A DNA stretch of 64,000 nt, from positions 1 through 64,000 of the forward strand of contig CABPYL010000015.1 of assembly GCA_902461565.1 (NCBI GenBank). Direction: 5' to 3'. A program made the position numbers and the translations under genes. This DNA comes from an uncultured Porphyromonadaceae bacterium (GTDB taxonomy: Bacteria; Bacteroidota; Bacteroidia; Bacteroidales; Muribaculaceae). The notes beneath the pieces were generated by a model. It made no database searches. It worked only from the letters and a program-made list of their open reading frames with translations, and was not told the DNA's origin. Every line of letters starts with the position of its first letter. The stretch's first letter is position 1. Shown here piece by piece: positions 63,963-64,000 of this stretch.

Positions 63963-64000
63963 CGGTTGCAAAAACGTTTTACGCCCTCGTTTGTTGGGAT

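Noticed and set aside
1..64000. CRISPR array or restriction/defence island
   Set aside because: No regularly spaced direct repeats, cas genes or restriction enzymes were seen. The DUF4143 ATPase alone is not evidence of defence.

Overview
The window looks like chromosome from a gut Bacteroidales, most likely Muribaculaceae-like (inference). The signs are: SusD and SusE/F-type surface lipoproteins, GH97/GH36/GH26/GH130 enzymes, a type IX secretion (T9SS) plug protein, several secreted proteins ending in a short T9SS-like sorting tail, DUF6443-type RHS proteins, and many promoters with the Bacteroidetes -7 element TAnnTTTG. No CRISPR array, rRNA, phage or complete insertion sequence was seen. 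One tRNA (Arg, CCG) is present.

Layout. 0-6 kb, minus strand: a BspA-type leucine-rich-repeat secreted protein, a membrane-spanning TPR/AraC regulator and an Xaa-Pro aminopeptidase. 6.3-16.4 kb, minus strand: a tightly packed six-gene operon with two large YD/RHS shell proteins around a small secreted protein. The second RHS protein ends in a lipase-like tip, followed by three small AT-rich envelope-protein genes that are candidate immunity genes. This is the best candidate in the window for a poorly described system. 16.6-20.2 kb: a SusB-type GH97 alpha-glucosidase, divergent from an orphan AAA/DUF4143 ATPase whose promoter lies inside a perfect 14-bp inverted repeat.

20.2-41 kb is a beta-mannan utilisation locus: GH36 alpha-galactosidase, AraC regulator, SGNH acetylesterase, GH5 mannanase, a SusD remnant, two surface glycan-binding proteins, two GH26 mannanases, GH130_1 mannosylglucose phosphorylase, a GPH/MFS transporter and a mannobiose 2-epimerase. 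The last four genes have the order known from the Bacteroides fragilis mannobiose pathway. Galactose and acetyl groups would be stripped, mannan cut to mannobiose, the dimer imported, epimerised to mannosyl-glucose and phosphorolysed. The locus has no susC. At about 30.1 kb a half-length susD runs head-to-head into an N-terminally truncated Omp28-like gene, which marks a rearrangement or an assembly join.

41-64 kb is mostly housekeeping and envelope genes: xerD, a DUF4294 protein, truA, speA, crcB, an aldo/keto reductase overlapping a UvrA2-type ATPase, a tandem pair of DUF3857/transglutaminase-fold proteins (one apparently catalytically dead), a fibronectin-type secreted protein, a third transglutaminase-like protein, tRNA-Arg, ung, a T9SS plug protein, a DUF3109 protein, and an NSS-family sodium symporter with a small membrane partner. 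Two copies of a ~175-196 bp intergenic repeat (about 6.1-6.3 and 59.2-59.4 kb) lie at gene 3' ends; the second has terminal inverted repeats.
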